Assembly (NCBI GenBank): GCA_016779005.1 | Contig: JADHOL010000011.1 | Location: 1-51,214 of the forward strand | Length of the DNA stretch: 51,214 nucleotides | DNA from: Alphaproteobacteria bacterium | Lineage (GTDB): Bacteria; Pseudomonadota; Alphaproteobacteria; Puniceispirillales; Puniceispirillaceae | Reading direction: 5' to 3' | Program-made: the position numbers and the translations under genes | The notes under the pieces: generated by a model | What the model saw: only the letters and a program-made list of their open reading frames with translations | Told to the model about the DNA's origin: nothing | Database searches by the model: none | Shown: in pieces, positions 16,313 through 25,160 of the stretch | Numbering within the stretch: position 1 is the first letter of the stretch | How the letters are laid out: each line of letters starts with the position of its first letter

Positions 16313-17357
16313 TAATTATATGAAGCTCATTTTGCGTTAAGTTGATGTAAACATGTTCTGACAAATCTGGCAAAACGTACTTTCTGGGAACATCTATGTC
16401 CAACAGTAACCCATTTTCGAATTCCACAGTTATAAGGTTACTTGTTCCTTTTGTAAGAATATCAAGAACTTTCGCTTTTAACTGATTTTTAGATGTTATT
16501 TGTTGCTCAGCAATTTCTAAAAATTCTGGTCTGATGACGGCTCTAGCAGTTTTTGAATCTGGCATAATTGTAGTTTTAAAGTGTAAATTAGTGTGCTCTA
16601 GCAGTAATTTTTCTGTTTCCTTTTTACTTTTATTTATGGGCCAAAGGGCACATTTACCAAAGAAATTTGCTACAAATTCAGAAGTTGGTTTATCATAAAG
16701 TTCATTTGGTGTTCCGATTTGTTCTATCTGACCATCTTTGAGAATTGCAATTCGGTCGCTTAGTGCCATGGCTTCTTCTTGATCATGTGTAACACAAATA
16801 AAAGTAGTTCCGATCAGCCTATGTATCTTTCGCAGCTCTTCTCGCAGCCTGATCCGCAGATTAGCATCTAACGCGCTTAACGGCTCATCAAGGAGAAGTA
16901 TTTTTGGATTGGTTATTAGCGCCCTTGCTAGCGCAACCCTTTGTCTTTGTCCCCCTGATAATTCTGACGGAAATCGATTTTGAGTATTAGAGAGTTGCAT
17001 TGTCTCGAGCCATTTGGCAGCCTGCTTTTCTCGCTCTGTCTTGCCAATGCCCCTCATACGTAAACCGTAGGACACATTCTCTATTATTGACATATGAGGA
17101 AACAGTGCATAATCCTGAAACATTATCGAAATATCCCGTTTCGTTGGATTTAGATTCGTAATATCAACACCTTCTAGTTGGACAACTCCACTAGTAACAT
17201 TTTCTAATCCAGCGATAATTCTTAAAATGGTTGTTTTTCCGCAACCAGATGGTCCAAGGAGAGTTAAAAATTCTCCATTTTCTATTTCGAGCGAAACATC
17301 ATTTACAGCTAGGGTTTTTCCAAAAATTTTAGTAATCTTTTGTAATTTTATAGACAT
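16305..17357 (-). CDS. ABC transporter ATP-binding protein, polyamine/iron (PotA/FbpC) type
   Basis: A cytoplasmic ATPase of about 350 residues with Walker A (GPSGCGKTT), Q-loop (MFQDYALFPHM), signature LSGGQRQR, Walker B (ILLLDEPLSALD), the His switch (VTHDQ) and a C-terminal TOBE domain (RAVIRPEF onward). It most likely powers the PotB/PotC/PotD-type proteins encoded at 20.9-25.2 kb, from which it is separated by the GntR, RidA, dehydrogenase and aminotransferase genes. ATG 17357 is chosen over an in-frame TTG at 17381 because the protein then begins at the conserved first strand (MSIKLQKITKIFG). It is unlikely to serve the amino-acid-type permeases at 10.5-11.8 kb, which use TOBE-less ATPases. 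Confidence 0.9.
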   Translation of the reverse strand: MSIKLQKITKIFGKTLAVNDVSLEIENGEFLTLLGPSGCGKTTILRIIAGLENVTSGVVQLEGVDITNLNPTKRDISIMFQDYALFPHMSIIENVSYGLRMRGIGKTEREKQAAKWLETMQLSNTQNRFPSELSGGQRQRVALARALITNPKILLLDEPLSALDANLRIRLREELRKIHRLIGTTFICVTHDQEEAMALSDRIAILKDGQIEQIGTPNELYDKPTSEFVANFFGKCALWPINKSKKETEKLLLEHTNLHFKTTIMPDSKTARAVIRPEFLEIAEQQITSKNQLKAKVLDILTKGTSNLITVEFENGLLLDIDVPRKYVLPDLSEHVYINLTQNELHIIND

Positions 17358-17385
17358 TTTTGACTTACCGTGTAATTTCAATTAG

Positions 17386-17399
17386 ATTTTTGTAAAAAT
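17386..17399. promoter_or_regulatory. Short palindrome in the divergent GntR/ATPase promoter gap
   Basis: ATTTTT-GT-AAAAAT, 6-base perfect arms, lies between the ATPase start (17357) and the GntR start (17423). A second small inverted repeat, TTAC-CGT-GTAA, is at 17364-17374. Their position suits autoregulation by the GntR protein, but the AT-only sequence could be chance. Confidence 0.25.
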
Positions 17400-17422
17400 A
17401 CTCTTTCTGATGGTCGAGGCTC

Positions 17423-18073
17423 ATGCTCCTACCCAAGCTTCCAACAACAATTTCTGATTATATTTTCACTGATCTTAGGGAAAATATTATTGATGGCACT
17501 CTCAAGCCAAACCAAACTCTTCGAGAAGAAGAGATAAGTATTCGCTTCGGCTCCTCTAGAGGCCCCATCCGTGAGTCTCTCAGATTGTTGTTGCAAACAG
17601 GTTTGGTCGTGCATCAACCTAGAAAAGGGTTTAAAGTCAGAGATTACACACCCAAACAGATTAGACAAATTTATACGCTTAGAGCTAATCTCGAAGGACT
17701 TGTTATCATAGAGTTTGAAGGCAAGGACCTTCTCAACCTGATTGCCACGCTCAAGGAATCCAACCAAAGAATGGAGGCTTCTTTTAAGAGAAATGATATT
17801 TATAAGTATTTTCAGGAAAACATTTTTTTTCATCAAATGATAATTGATTTTGCGGATAATGACATTCTGAAAAAAACAATAGCCCTTGTAAATGAAGTTT
17901 CTCTTCCAGTCCGATATCAGCTCATGCATCATTCTCTTCCTTCTCGCAGGTCTCTTACCTATCATGAACAAATTGTAAGTTTTATTGACCAAGGTAATTT
18001 GTCTGAAGCCAGAATACTTACTGAAAAGCATGTTCTTGAAAATATCGAAAAGGCTTCTCAAGTCTATACATAA
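17423..18073 (+). CDS. GntR-family transcriptional regulator (FadR/FCD type)
   Basis: A 216-residue regulator with an N-terminal winged helix (about residues 8-75: LRENIIDGTLKPNQTLREEEIS, then SSRGPIRESLRLLLQTGLV). A C-terminal all-helical FCD ligand-binding domain follows, with LRANLEGLVI, a central FHQMIIDFAD and YHEQIVSFID, whose Asp/His residues resemble the metal-binding set of this subfamily. It is transcribed opposite to its neighbours, inserted between the two leftward halves of the polyamine-type gene set. It is therefore the prime candidate regulator for both. FCD regulators usually respond to a small carboxylic acid or amine metabolite of the pathway. Confidence 0.9.
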   Translation: MLLPKLPTTISDYIFTDLRENIIDGTLKPNQTLREEEISIRFGSSRGPIRESLRLLLQTGLVVHQPRKGFKVRDYTPKQIRQIYTLRANLEGLVIIEFEGKDLLNLIATLKESNQRMEASFKRNDIYKYFQENIFFHQMIIDFADNDILKKTIALVNEVSLPVRYQLMHHSLPSRRSLTYHEQIVSFIDQGNLSEARILTEKHVLENIEKASQVYT

Positions 18074-18085
18074 ATTTATCCTCAA

Positions 18086-18463
18086 CTAATGGGCTATTGC
18101 AGTAAGGGCTACCTCAATAATGGTATCCTCACCAATATCTGAAACTTCAACCAAATTCCTTGTTGGAGGTTTATCTCCAAACACTTCTAAAAATGCTTGA
18201 TTCACCGCATCTTTTTGAGACAAATCAGTCATATATACAACTGCCAGTAAAACATCTCCAACATCGGAGCCTGCTTCGTTGAGAATAGTAATGCCATGCT
18301 TGAGGGACAGGCGAGCCTGATTGAGGGCGCCATCTACAATTTTCTGGCTTGTCATGTCTCTTGGCATCTGACCACCAACAAATACTAATCCTCCCCCTTT
18401 GGTACCTTGCGATACTGGAGATGTAGAAGCAGGCGCTTTATTTGTTTTAATAATTTCTATCAT
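18086..18463 (-). CDS. RidA/YjgF-family enamine/imine deaminase-like protein
   Basis: A 125-residue protein of normal RidA length. It shows the LVFVGGQMPRD stretch, and near the C-terminus PPTRNLVEV (the conserved substrate-carboxylate-binding Arg) and IIEVALTAIA (the conserved Glu). RidA proteins hydrolyse reactive enamine/imine intermediates released by PLP enzymes, and some group members take part in catabolic pathways. It is the last gene of the long leftward operon, 16 bp after the aldehyde dehydrogenase, and converges on the GntR gene with a 12 bp gap. The presence of three PLP aminotransferases nearby gives it an obvious role. Confidence 0.93.
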   Translation of the reverse strand: MIEIIKTNKAPASTSPVSQGTKGGGLVFVGGQMPRDMTSQKIVDGALNQARLSLKHGITILNEAGSDVGDVLLAVVYMTDLSQKDAVNQAFLEVFGDKPPTRNLVEVSDIGEDTIIEVALTAIAH

Positions 18464-18479
18464 TTGCCTTTCCCTATTT

Positions 18480-19853
18480 TCATGAAAACACTTCCTTTAC
18501 ATTGATTGTTGTTGTGAACTCTCTCAGTCCCCAGATACCGCCTTCTCTTCCTATTCCTGCTTGTCCGAAGCCTCCGGTTGGCGCATGGGCACCTTGAATG
18601 CCGGTATCATTCAATCCGATAGAACCATAATTCAATCCGTATATAAATTCCTTTAAATAGTGCGAGTCACTCGAATAGGCATATAATGCCAAGGGCTGTT
18701 TGTTTGAGCGAATTATTTCACGAAGCTTTTCTCTGTCTTCGAAAATACAAATACCTAATAACGGCGCAAATATCTCATACTCCAAGAATATGTTTGGCTC
18801 ACTAATCAGATAGGCAGCAGGGTCATACAGGAAGCCTGCCTCTTTTGTACGATTTTCAGAGCCTGCTACACAAATTGCGCCTGACTTAATTAATTTCTCT
18901 TCAAATGTATAGAGAGCTTCTAATGCTTTTTTTGTGCGAACGGGACCCATTTTAGCATCAGCAACGCTATCAGTTGCACTCGCCTTTATCTTGGAAAACG
19001 CATCCGCAATTTTTTGGATTGTATCATCAGCCACCTGTTTTTCTACAAACAGGATATTCTGAGCGGAACAGGCTTGTCCTGCCGCCTTTATTTTTCGCAC
19101 GACAAGGTCATCAACTGCTTTATTGACGTCGGCATCTGAGAAAATAACAAAAGGATTTATACCGCCAAGCTCACCCACAAAGGGTTTTAGATTTCTTCCT
19201 GCATTCGTTGAAAGTAATATCCCAACTTCCGTTGAACCTGTGAAACTAATCGTTCCAATTTCATCAGCGGCCATAAGTTGCTGTATCAGATTTTTATCAT
19301 CTGTTCGAAGAAAGCTCAAAATATGATCGAGCTTATCCTGTTTTAAAATGTCTTCAAATTTGGTTGCTGTTTTTATTCCAAGCTCGGGCGGTTTGATAAT
19401 TGCGCCAGCACCAGAGCCAATACAGTTGGCTATTTTGCGCGTAATACCCGCAAGCGGGTCGTTAAATGGAGTAATCAGCAACCCAACACCTCTTGGGACA
19501 ATGTTTACATTACGATTAGATTCTATCTGCTCGGTTAGCTCTAAAGAGGAGACAGCGTCCGCCATATAGGTCAAAAACGACTTGGAATAATCAATTTCAG
19601 ATTTTGCCTCGGTCTGTGTTTTCCCGACCTCTCTTACAATTAATGCTTCAAAGTCTTCACGATGTTTTTCAATCAAATTTGAGATGGATAATAATATAGA
19701 GCTTCGTGACGATGCCTCTTTTAATTCATAAAATGACTTTTTATGAACGGTATCAAGTAATGCTTGTAACTCAGCCGGTGTTGTCTGGCTCCACTTATCA
19801 AAAGGAGCTCCGGTGTTAGGGGATATACAGTCTATTTGGTTATTATTTGCCAT
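18480..19853 (-). CDS. Aldehyde dehydrogenase family (semialdehyde-type) oxidoreductase
   Basis: A 457-residue NAD(P)-dependent aldehyde dehydrogenase, close in style to succinate-semialdehyde dehydrogenases. Cofactor-site and catalytic features are present: ISFTGSTEVG, catalytic Glu in VGELGGINPF, and nucleophile Cys in KAAGQACSAQN. It probably oxidises the semialdehyde produced when an aminotransferase removes a terminal amine. Its ATG overlaps the end of the class I aminotransferase gene by 11 bp, so the two are translationally linked. Slightly short N-terminus relative to the usual 470-490 residues, otherwise intact. Confidence 0.92.
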   Translation of the reverse strand: MANNNQIDCISPNTGAPFDKWSQTTPAELQALLDTVHKKSFYELKEASSRSSILLSISNLIEKHREDFEALIVREVGKTQTEAKSEIDYSKSFLTYMADAVSSLELTEQIESNRNVNIVPRGVGLLITPFNDPLAGITRKIANCIGSGAGAIIKPPELGIKTATKFEDILKQDKLDHILSFLRTDDKNLIQQLMAADEIGTISFTGSTEVGILLSTNAGRNLKPFVGELGGINPFVIFSDADVNKAVDDLVVRKIKAAGQACSAQNILFVEKQVADDTIQKIADAFSKIKASATDSVADAKMGPVRTKKALEALYTFEEKLIKSGAICVAGSENRTKEAGFLYDPAAYLISEPNIFLEYEIFAPLLGICIFEDREKLREIIRSNKQPLALYAYSSDSHYLKEFIYGLNYGSIGLNDTGIQGAHAPTGGFGQAGIGREGGIWGLREFTTTINVKEVFS

Positions 19854-20925
19854 TTAAAACTTCATCTAATTTATTGAATACGATTTCTAGCTCAGATAAT
19901 GGACGGGCAAAGCATAGCCGGAAATGCTCTTTATAGTTATTTCCGAAAATATGACCTCCTAATAATAGAATCTCTCTGCATGCCGCTTTTTCTTCTAAAG
20001 CTGAATAATTATATGTCTTTGGAAAATAATAAAAGGAACCTGATTGCTCAACAAAATCCCATTTTTGAGCTGTAATGAATTTTCTGGTCGCTTCTTTTTG
20101 TTTGCTTAATGATGGTATTACTAAATTATTTTGTACCGCGTTTAACGCCATTATTTGTGCTGGTGCAGGAGCAGAGCTTAGAAGTGTTTGATGTATATTG
20201 GTGAAATTCTCAGCATACGCTTCAGGAACAAGCGTTGCGGATACTCTAGCGCCTTGCAATAAGAAGTTTTTCGAGAATGAATCCACCACGAACAGCTTTT
20301 CTGAATTACGGCAGTGTGATGCAGACCATTTATCTTCATCAAAGATAATCCTAGAGAAACTTTGATCAATAATAATATAAAACCCAGATTTTTCTGCTAA
20401 TTCAATAAGGCCAGTAAGAAATAAGCTATCATAAATCACTCCAGATGGATTATTTGGATTGCTGAATATAATAACTTTAAATTGGTTTTGCTGATATAAT
20501 TGCTGAATTATATCCAATTCCATTTCAAACTTGTTTGAAAATAGAGTTGGCATCTCAATTGGTTTGCAATCTGCTATTGAGCAAATATCAAAATAGCTAG
20601 GCCATGTTGGAGAAGGAAGAACCACTTTATCTCCGGGAATAGTTATGGTTTTCAAAATTGCAAATAAAGCTGCCTTCGCGCCAGCAGCGATAATAACTTC
20701 ATGTTTGGATTGGTCCCAATTATTGAATAGAGCTGTCTTTGTATATTCTATTAGCTCAGGCATGCCAGCAGGCGGAGTTAACCTGCCCCAGGATGGATCT
20801 GTCTGAAGAACATCATCATAGCTTGGAAGATTGGGTGTAGATAAAGACCATAATATTTTATTCTGGTTTTTTGCAGCCTTAATTTTCTCGCCAATTTCTA
20901 ACGTAGGTGATCTTCGTAATTTCAT
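19843..20925 (-). CDS. Class I/II PLP-dependent aminotransferase
   Basis: A 360-residue fold-type I aminotransferase. Recognisable elements are SPTWPSYFDI (the aromatic-stacking region), the cofactor Asn in FSNPNNPSGV, the Asp in IIIDQSFSR, the PLP Lys in DSFSKNFLLQG, and a C-terminal LCFARP carrying the carboxylate-binding Arg. It probably transaminates an alpha-amino acid with a keto acid partner, in contrast to the terminal-amine class III enzymes nearby. It lies between the permease genes and the aldehyde dehydrogenase in one leftward transcript. Substrate unknown. It may be a lyase-like member (MalY or ACC synthase style), but no decisive residue is visible. Confidence 0.9.
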   Translation of the reverse strand: MKLRRSPTLEIGEKIKAAKNQNKILWSLSTPNLPSYDDVLQTDPSWGRLTPPAGMPELIEYTKTALFNNWDQSKHEVIIAAGAKAALFAILKTITIPGDKVVLPSPTWPSYFDICSIADCKPIEMPTLFSNKFEMELDIIQQLYQQNQFKVIIFSNPNNPSGVIYDSLFLTGLIELAEKSGFYIIIDQSFSRIIFDEDKWSASHCRNSEKLFVVDSFSKNFLLQGARVSATLVPEAYAENFTNIHQTLLSSAPAPAQIMALNAVQNNLVIPSLSKQKEATRKFITAQKWDFVEQSGSFYYFPKTYNYSALEEKAACREILLLGGHIFGNNYKEHFRLCFARPLSELEIVFNKLDEVLNGK

Positions 20926-20949
20926 GTCAGACTATTTCTTTCATTGGGT

Positions 20950-21759
20950 TCAGTGTTTGTTCAATTCTGCTTGCTTAAACAGCAAGATGAATTGTGCAAT
21001 AAGGCCTAAAGTCACCGAAAAAATAAAAACAGCTGTTCCAACGGCATTTATTTTGGGCTCAAAGCCAGTTACCAGAGAGGTCCATATTCTTATTGGTAGA
21101 GTAATTTCAAAGTTAGTTAGAAAATAGGCGATTACAAATTCATCAAACGAAAAAGTAAAAGTAAGTAATAATGTTGCGAAAAGAGACGGCGCACAAATAG
21201 GAGCAAGAATAAGTACAATTGATTTTAACCTACTTGAACCTAGAGAAATTGAGGCTTCTTCCATGGATTTGGGTATCTTATCTATTCTATTTTTTAAATT
21301 AATAACCGCTAGCGGTAACACATATAAGGTTTGCCCTAATAGTACTAGCCAAAGGGCGGGTTGAATTCCAACAGATACAATTTGAAGACGCATTCCAATT
21401 CCGATAAGGATCATCGGAATAACTAATGGGCAAACAACAATTCCAAATAACAAAGCATGTGCGGGGATCTTTGCTTTACTAAAAGCATAAGCAGCTAAAA
21501 ACCCTAAAATGGTCGCAAAAACGCTTGCAAGGGAAGCCATCATAAGGCTTGTGAAAAAGCTATTTATAAAACTACTATCCGCAATTAAATTCACATACCA
21601 CTCGAAGGTGGGTTCTCTAAACGGAAGTGTTTGATACTTCCCACTGTTAAAGGAAAAAACAATCATTACGATAATTGGTAAATAGATTACTATAAGTGCC
21701 AAACAGAAGAAGGCGGAAAGTAAGGAAAACATGAATTTGCTAACAATTAAATTATTCAT
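20950..21759 (-). CDS. ABC permease, spermidine/putrescine (PotC) type
   Basis: About 269 residues with six hydrophobic helices and the EAA loop EEASISLGSSRLKSIVLILAPI. YLPIIVMIVFSFNSG near the start is typical of PotC. ATG 21759 is chosen because it overlaps the PotB-type stop codon as ATGA, a classic coupling arrangement. The longer frame to 21813 would run 54 bp deeper into the upstream gene. It forms the membrane channel with the PotB-type partner. The imported solute is probably an amine or amino-acid derivative, given the enzymes encoded downstream. Confidence 0.92.
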   Translation of the reverse strand: MNNLIVSKFMFSLLSAFFCLALIVIYLPIIVMIVFSFNSGKYQTLPFREPTFEWYVNLIADSSFINSFFTSLMMASLASVFATILGFLAAYAFSKAKIPAHALLFGIVVCPLVIPMILIGIGMRLQIVSVGIQPALWLVLLGQTLYVLPLAVINLKNRIDKIPKSMEEASISLGSSRLKSIVLILAPICAPSLFATLLLTFTFSFDEFVIAYFLTNFEITLPIRIWTSLVTGFEPKINAVGTAVFIFSVTLGLIAQFILLFKQAELNKH

Positions 21760-22601
21760 ACAGCTGTTCTGTTTCTCTTTGCAAGGCCGTATATAATTAG
21801 TGGAAGCCCACATAACATAACTGTTATTGCTAAAACAACTGCAATAGTAGCTGCCTGTGAAAGGTCATAAGTTCCTTTCAAAATGGATAGCATTATCTGA
21901 GCAAGTACAGGCTTTAGCCCGCCACCTAACAAAGTTGGCACTGCATAGTCCCCAACGCACACAATGAAGGTTAGAAAAATACCGGCAAGCCATCCGGGAA
22001 GTCCGAGTGGGAATATGATATCCTTGAAAATATGAAAAGGCTTTGCGCCCAGCGTGGATGCCGCCTCTATTAGTTTATCATCAATTGAGACAAGCGCTCC
22101 ATACAACGTAAATGTGGTCAGCATCGAGCCAAACAGAGCAAGTCCGAAGATAGATGCATTCATGGTGTAGAGAATACCAAGAGTTACCGAAAAACCTGTT
22201 ATTAGTTCAATAAACCACGTAACAACACCATTATCAGATAAGACAAGTTGCCACGAGAAAGCGCGTATAGTGAAACTCGTCCAGAAAGGGGCAAGAATTG
22301 CCAGAAGGAATAAAGGGCGCCATTTTTTGTGCACGCAAAATACGATAAAATAGGCAAGTGGCCACGCAACTAAACTCGCGATTAGGGTAGCGGATGATGC
22401 AAGGATAAGACTGCGATGAAGAGCTTGGGTTAAGTGAGGGGTCGCAAAAAATAGTTTGAAATTGTCAAATCCAAAGCCTGTCTCTGTTGTCAGGCTTAAT
22501 ATAACCATATTCAGCGTGGGAAGTAGAAAAAACAATAAGCAAAGAGACAACGCAGGCAACAAAAAAGGCCATGGATTTATGGTATTTGAAGAGGCGCTCA
22601 T
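21756..22601 (-). CDS. ABC permease, spermidine/putrescine (PotB) type
   Basis: About 281 residues with six helices. It shows the PotB-style LPTLNMVILSL opening, FWTSFTIRAFSW in the middle, and the EAA loop EAASTLGAKPFHIFKDIIFPLGLPG. ATG 22601 is preferred over the in-frame TTG at 22613, which overlaps the end of the cyclase gene. It is coupled to the PotC-type gene by an ATGA overlap. The gene follows the cyclase-family hydrolase directly, so transport and catabolism are in one operon. Confidence 0.92.
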   Translation of the reverse strand: MSASSNTINPWPFLLPALSLCLLFFLLPTLNMVILSLTTETGFGFDNFKLFFATPHLTQALHRSLILASSATLIASLVAWPLAYFIVFCVHKKWRPLFLLAILAPFWTSFTIRAFSWQLVLSDNGVVTWFIELITGFSVTLGILYTMNASIFGLALFGSMLTTFTLYGALVSIDDKLIEAASTLGAKPFHIFKDIIFPLGLPGWLAGIFLTFIVCVGDYAVPTLLGGGLKPVLAQIMLSILKGTYDLSQAATIAVVLAITVMLCGLPLIIYGLAKRNRTAV

Positions 22602-22606
22602 ATCAG

Positions 22607-23953
22607 TTACCAATTTATGATAACAGCTCTCATTGGAGCTCCATCAATACAATTCATCTTAAGCGGGACGGCTGCTAGGAAAATATTTTCCTTCTTTACT
22701 TCACCTAGGTCTTTTAGGTCTTCTATAAAGGGAATTCCGGCTTGAAATATTTTATGATGAATTTCAAATTCGTGATTATAAACATGGCGTCCAGGCATTT
22801 CTCGCGCAATATAATCCTGTGGGAAATCCAGACAGATGGCATCGGGTTTTTTCGATATCAGCCAATCGGCTGCAGAAGCATCAATGTTTGGTGCATGAGT
22901 ATGCCAACGGGTAGATTTGTATCCAAGGCGGTTTGTTAAGTCACTTCTCAGAATTATACGCTGATTTTGCTTTATATTTCCGCCACAGCGTCTCTCCAAT
23001 AAATCAGCTGTAACAGGTGAGGGCAATTCTATATCAGAAATATCAATTATAGTTGCATCACCTAAGAATAAATCTAATCCCATATTCGGAAGGTCTTGAA
23101 TTGTTGGCCCGTCCTGTTCCATGTGTCGAGGAGCGTCACAATGGGTAAACGCATGTCCCGATTGAATATATTGTGTTTGGTCAAGAAAGCCATCTGGACT
23201 TTGTGATTTATCTCTCCATATTTCCATTCGCCAACGCCAATGGTTCAATAGGGGCGTGGAGACGTCATAAATAGAAGGTGTGTCTGATGGCCATTTAGTT
23301 AGCGCGACTGGTCTTGTTGGAGAGGTAGTCATCCCCTCACCTTTAATGGGAAGGCAAAGGAGAAATACCTCAGAGCCAATTTTGTCAACATTACATAAAT
23401 TTTCAGTTACTATCAATCCTGCTGAATGCGCCCTATCACGGAATTCTGAATTAGGATTATTAATGGCCTGAGTAAAATCAACTCTTCTGCTCGTAAAACT
23501 ATCACATGAAAAATCAACACAGATATGAACAACTCCGCGTTCGGCTGCGATCTCAGCAATTGCGGGGGCAAGTTTAGGGACTTGCGTGAAATATTCTCGT
23601 CGCCTCATAGGTATAGCGTCGGCATGACCTGTTTTTAGAATTATTATTTTTGGTAACGATCCCAAACCGATTTTATCTGTAAAATCTCCAGCCGCAATAA
23701 ACCCGGTTTTAGCGCTTTGAGTCAGGTCGATTACCCAAGCTATACTTGCAAAATTTTCTATTTGAAAATCGTCTAATGTTGGCTTGTCTTTGAAGTGCCA
23801 GCCTGGTGCGCTAGCATAGGTAAATCCTTTTCCAGCCCATCTAAATCCAAACTCTTGGAATTCATCTCCATCGTCATAAGATTGAGATACAAGTGGGAAG
23901 CTATCCCAAAACCAGTGAGGCTCAATTGTTTGCGCTAGGCTGATATATTTCAT
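22607..23953 (-). CDS. Tandem cyclase-family hydrolase (PF04199-like), degenerate first half
   Basis: A 448-residue protein, about twice the usual length of the cyclase/kynurenine formamidase family. The C-terminal half carries the metal motif HAFTHCDAPRH (about residues 268-278) plus a late GRHVYNHEFEIHH and should be an active metal-dependent amide or lactam hydrolase. The N-terminal half aligns to it but reads GKGFTYASAPGWH (41-53) at the same motif: the first two His and the Asp are replaced by Lys, Tyr and Ser. It looks like an internal duplication with one pseudo-enzymatic copy. GAGGAAA precedes the ATG. It sits between the binding protein and the permease genes, so its substrate is probably the imported solute or an early product. 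Confidence 0.82.
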   Translation of the reverse strand: MKYISLAQTIEPHWFWDSFPLVSQSYDDGDEFQEFGFRWAGKGFTYASAPGWHFKDKPTLDDFQIENFASIAWVIDLTQSAKTGFIAAGDFTDKIGLGSLPKIIILKTGHADAIPMRRREYFTQVPKLAPAIAEIAAERGVVHICVDFSCDSFTSRRVDFTQAINNPNSEFRDRAHSAGLIVTENLCNVDKIGSEVFLLCLPIKGEGMTTSPTRPVALTKWPSDTPSIYDVSTPLLNHWRWRMEIWRDKSQSPDGFLDQTQYIQSGHAFTHCDAPRHMEQDGPTIQDLPNMGLDLFLGDATIIDISDIELPSPVTADLLERRCGGNIKQNQRIILRSDLTNRLGYKSTRWHTHAPNIDASAADWLISKKPDAICLDFPQDYIAREMPGRHVYNHEFEIHHKIFQAGIPFIEDLKDLGEVKKENIFLAAVPLKMNCIDGAPMRAVIINW

Positions 23954-23964
23954 TTTTTTTCCTC

Positions 23965-23999
23965 AAAATTGATGGCTACCAAATGTAGCCATCAATTTT
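23965..23999 (-). promoter_or_regulatory. Strong hairpin after the polyamine-type binding-protein gene
   Basis: Perfect 15-base arms AAAATTGATGGCTAC (23965-23979) and GTAGCCATCAATTTT (23985-23999) enclose a 5-base loop. It starts 6 bp past the binding-protein stop codon and ends just before the GAGG ribosome binding site of the cyclase gene. On the transcribed strand the 3' arm ends in TTTT, so it may act as a partial terminator or as a 3' stabiliser of the binding-protein mRNA. Confidence 0.75.
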
Positions 24000-24005
24000 A
24001 TTGAC

Positions 24006-25148
24006 TTATGCGTTTTTAAACTGCTCCCAAGAAGCCATCCATTCATCACGATTATCTGGACTCTTTCTTGGCGAAAGGTTGGACATGAATATCTCGTCAA
24101 ATTTTTCAATATTAGAAAGATTTAACAGTTCTCTTTTGTCGTTTGGTAACATAACAGCTGCTTTTTTATTTGGAACCATGCTGTAATACGTTTTTGCAAT
24201 TGCAAGCTTCGACTGGAAAGCTGGGCCTGTTACATATTGCAAGAATTTAACTGCATTTTCTTTGTTAGGGGTCGTTGCGGAAACACAAACCGCCTGATCC
24301 CACGTTACACCACCTTGTTCCGGAACAAGTGCTTTGAATGGCAGGCCATCATCATACATTCCAGCTTGAACCCACTCACCAGCAATTGCTAAATCATAGG
24401 ATCCACCTGCCATTGCCTGAATAACCTGACTTGTATTACCAACCAGCCCTACTTGTGGTCGTAACTTAGTAAGAGTGTCATTTAAATCCGAAAATGCAGC
24501 AGCGTCTAAGTCATACGGATTTGGGTTACCATTATATTTTGATAGGCATCCCATATTTGGCAAAAACCAGTCAAATAAGGCAACCCTTCCTTTTACAGAA
24601 GGGTCGAAAAGAATGTCATAAGATGAGACGTCCGATTCCGAGAATTTTTTATGGTTATATGTGATACCATAATACCCAAACCTATTTACGATGGCGTAAA
24701 GCTTTCCAGTTTTCCATACAGGAGGCCATTTAGCGATTATGTCAAAGTAGTCGTCCAAAGGGAAATCTGCAGGGTTTAATTCCGCTATTATTCCATCTTC
24801 TATTGCTTTTGGTATGTAAGCACTAGTAGGGGTGATAACGTCAAAAGTCCCGGGAGATGAAGTTTCCATCAAGGCAATCATTTCCTCGTCTGAGCCATCA
24901 TGAATTTTCAGGTTTACTGTTATACCAGTTTTTTCTTCAAATTCCGTTAACATTCCAGGCTCTTCATATCCTCCGAATGCTAACACATTTACAGAAGTAG
25001 AAGCGCTGGCAATTTTAGAAATGAAAGGAGCCGAAAGGCTAACCACACCAATGGCGGCACCATGAGCTATGAATTTTCTTCTAGTACCACCTAATTGTGA
25101 ATTAGGGTTAATTAAAACATTCTTGTATTTAGGATTATCGTTGTTCAT
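24006..25148 (-). CDS. ABC substrate-binding protein, spermidine/putrescine (PotD) type, Tat-like signal
   Basis: A periplasmic receptor of about 380 residues. Its N-terminus carries a twin-arginine-like motif (GGTRRKFIAHGAAIGVV, ending ASAS), suggesting export by Tat rather than Sec, as in some PotD relatives. Family features include FDVITPTSAYIPKAIEDG, a central Tyr-rich FGYYGITYNHKKF, and LAIAGEWVQAG. ATG 25148 is chosen because GGAG lies 8 bases upstream; the longer frame starts at 25160 and would swallow that site. It is the first gene of the long leftward operon, directly downstream of two palindromes. The acidic residues that define polyamine ligands are not clearly conserved by eye, so the solute is left open. 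Confidence 0.9.
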   Translation of the reverse strand: MNNDNPKYKNVLINPNSQLGGTRRKFIAHGAAIGVVSLSAPFISKIASASTSVNVLAFGGYEEPGMLTEFEEKTGITVNLKIHDGSDEEMIALMETSSPGTFDVITPTSAYIPKAIEDGIIAELNPADFPLDDYFDIIAKWPPVWKTGKLYAIVNRFGYYGITYNHKKFSESDVSSYDILFDPSVKGRVALFDWFLPNMGCLSKYNGNPNPYDLDAAAFSDLNDTLTKLRPQVGLVGNTSQVIQAMAGGSYDLAIAGEWVQAGMYDDGLPFKALVPEQGGVTWDQAVCVSATTPNKENAVKFLQYVTGPAFQSKLAIAKTYYSMVPNKKAAVMLPNDKRELLNLSNIEKFDEIFMSNLSPRKSPDNRDEWMASWEQFKNA

Positions 25149-25160
25149 TAGTGTCTCCAT

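Noticed and set aside
17429-18085. A 218-codon leftward open frame lying opposite the GntR gene
   Set aside because: It mirrors the GntR coding sequence, has no family resemblance and no ribosome binding site; the GntR protein on the + strand has clear domains.
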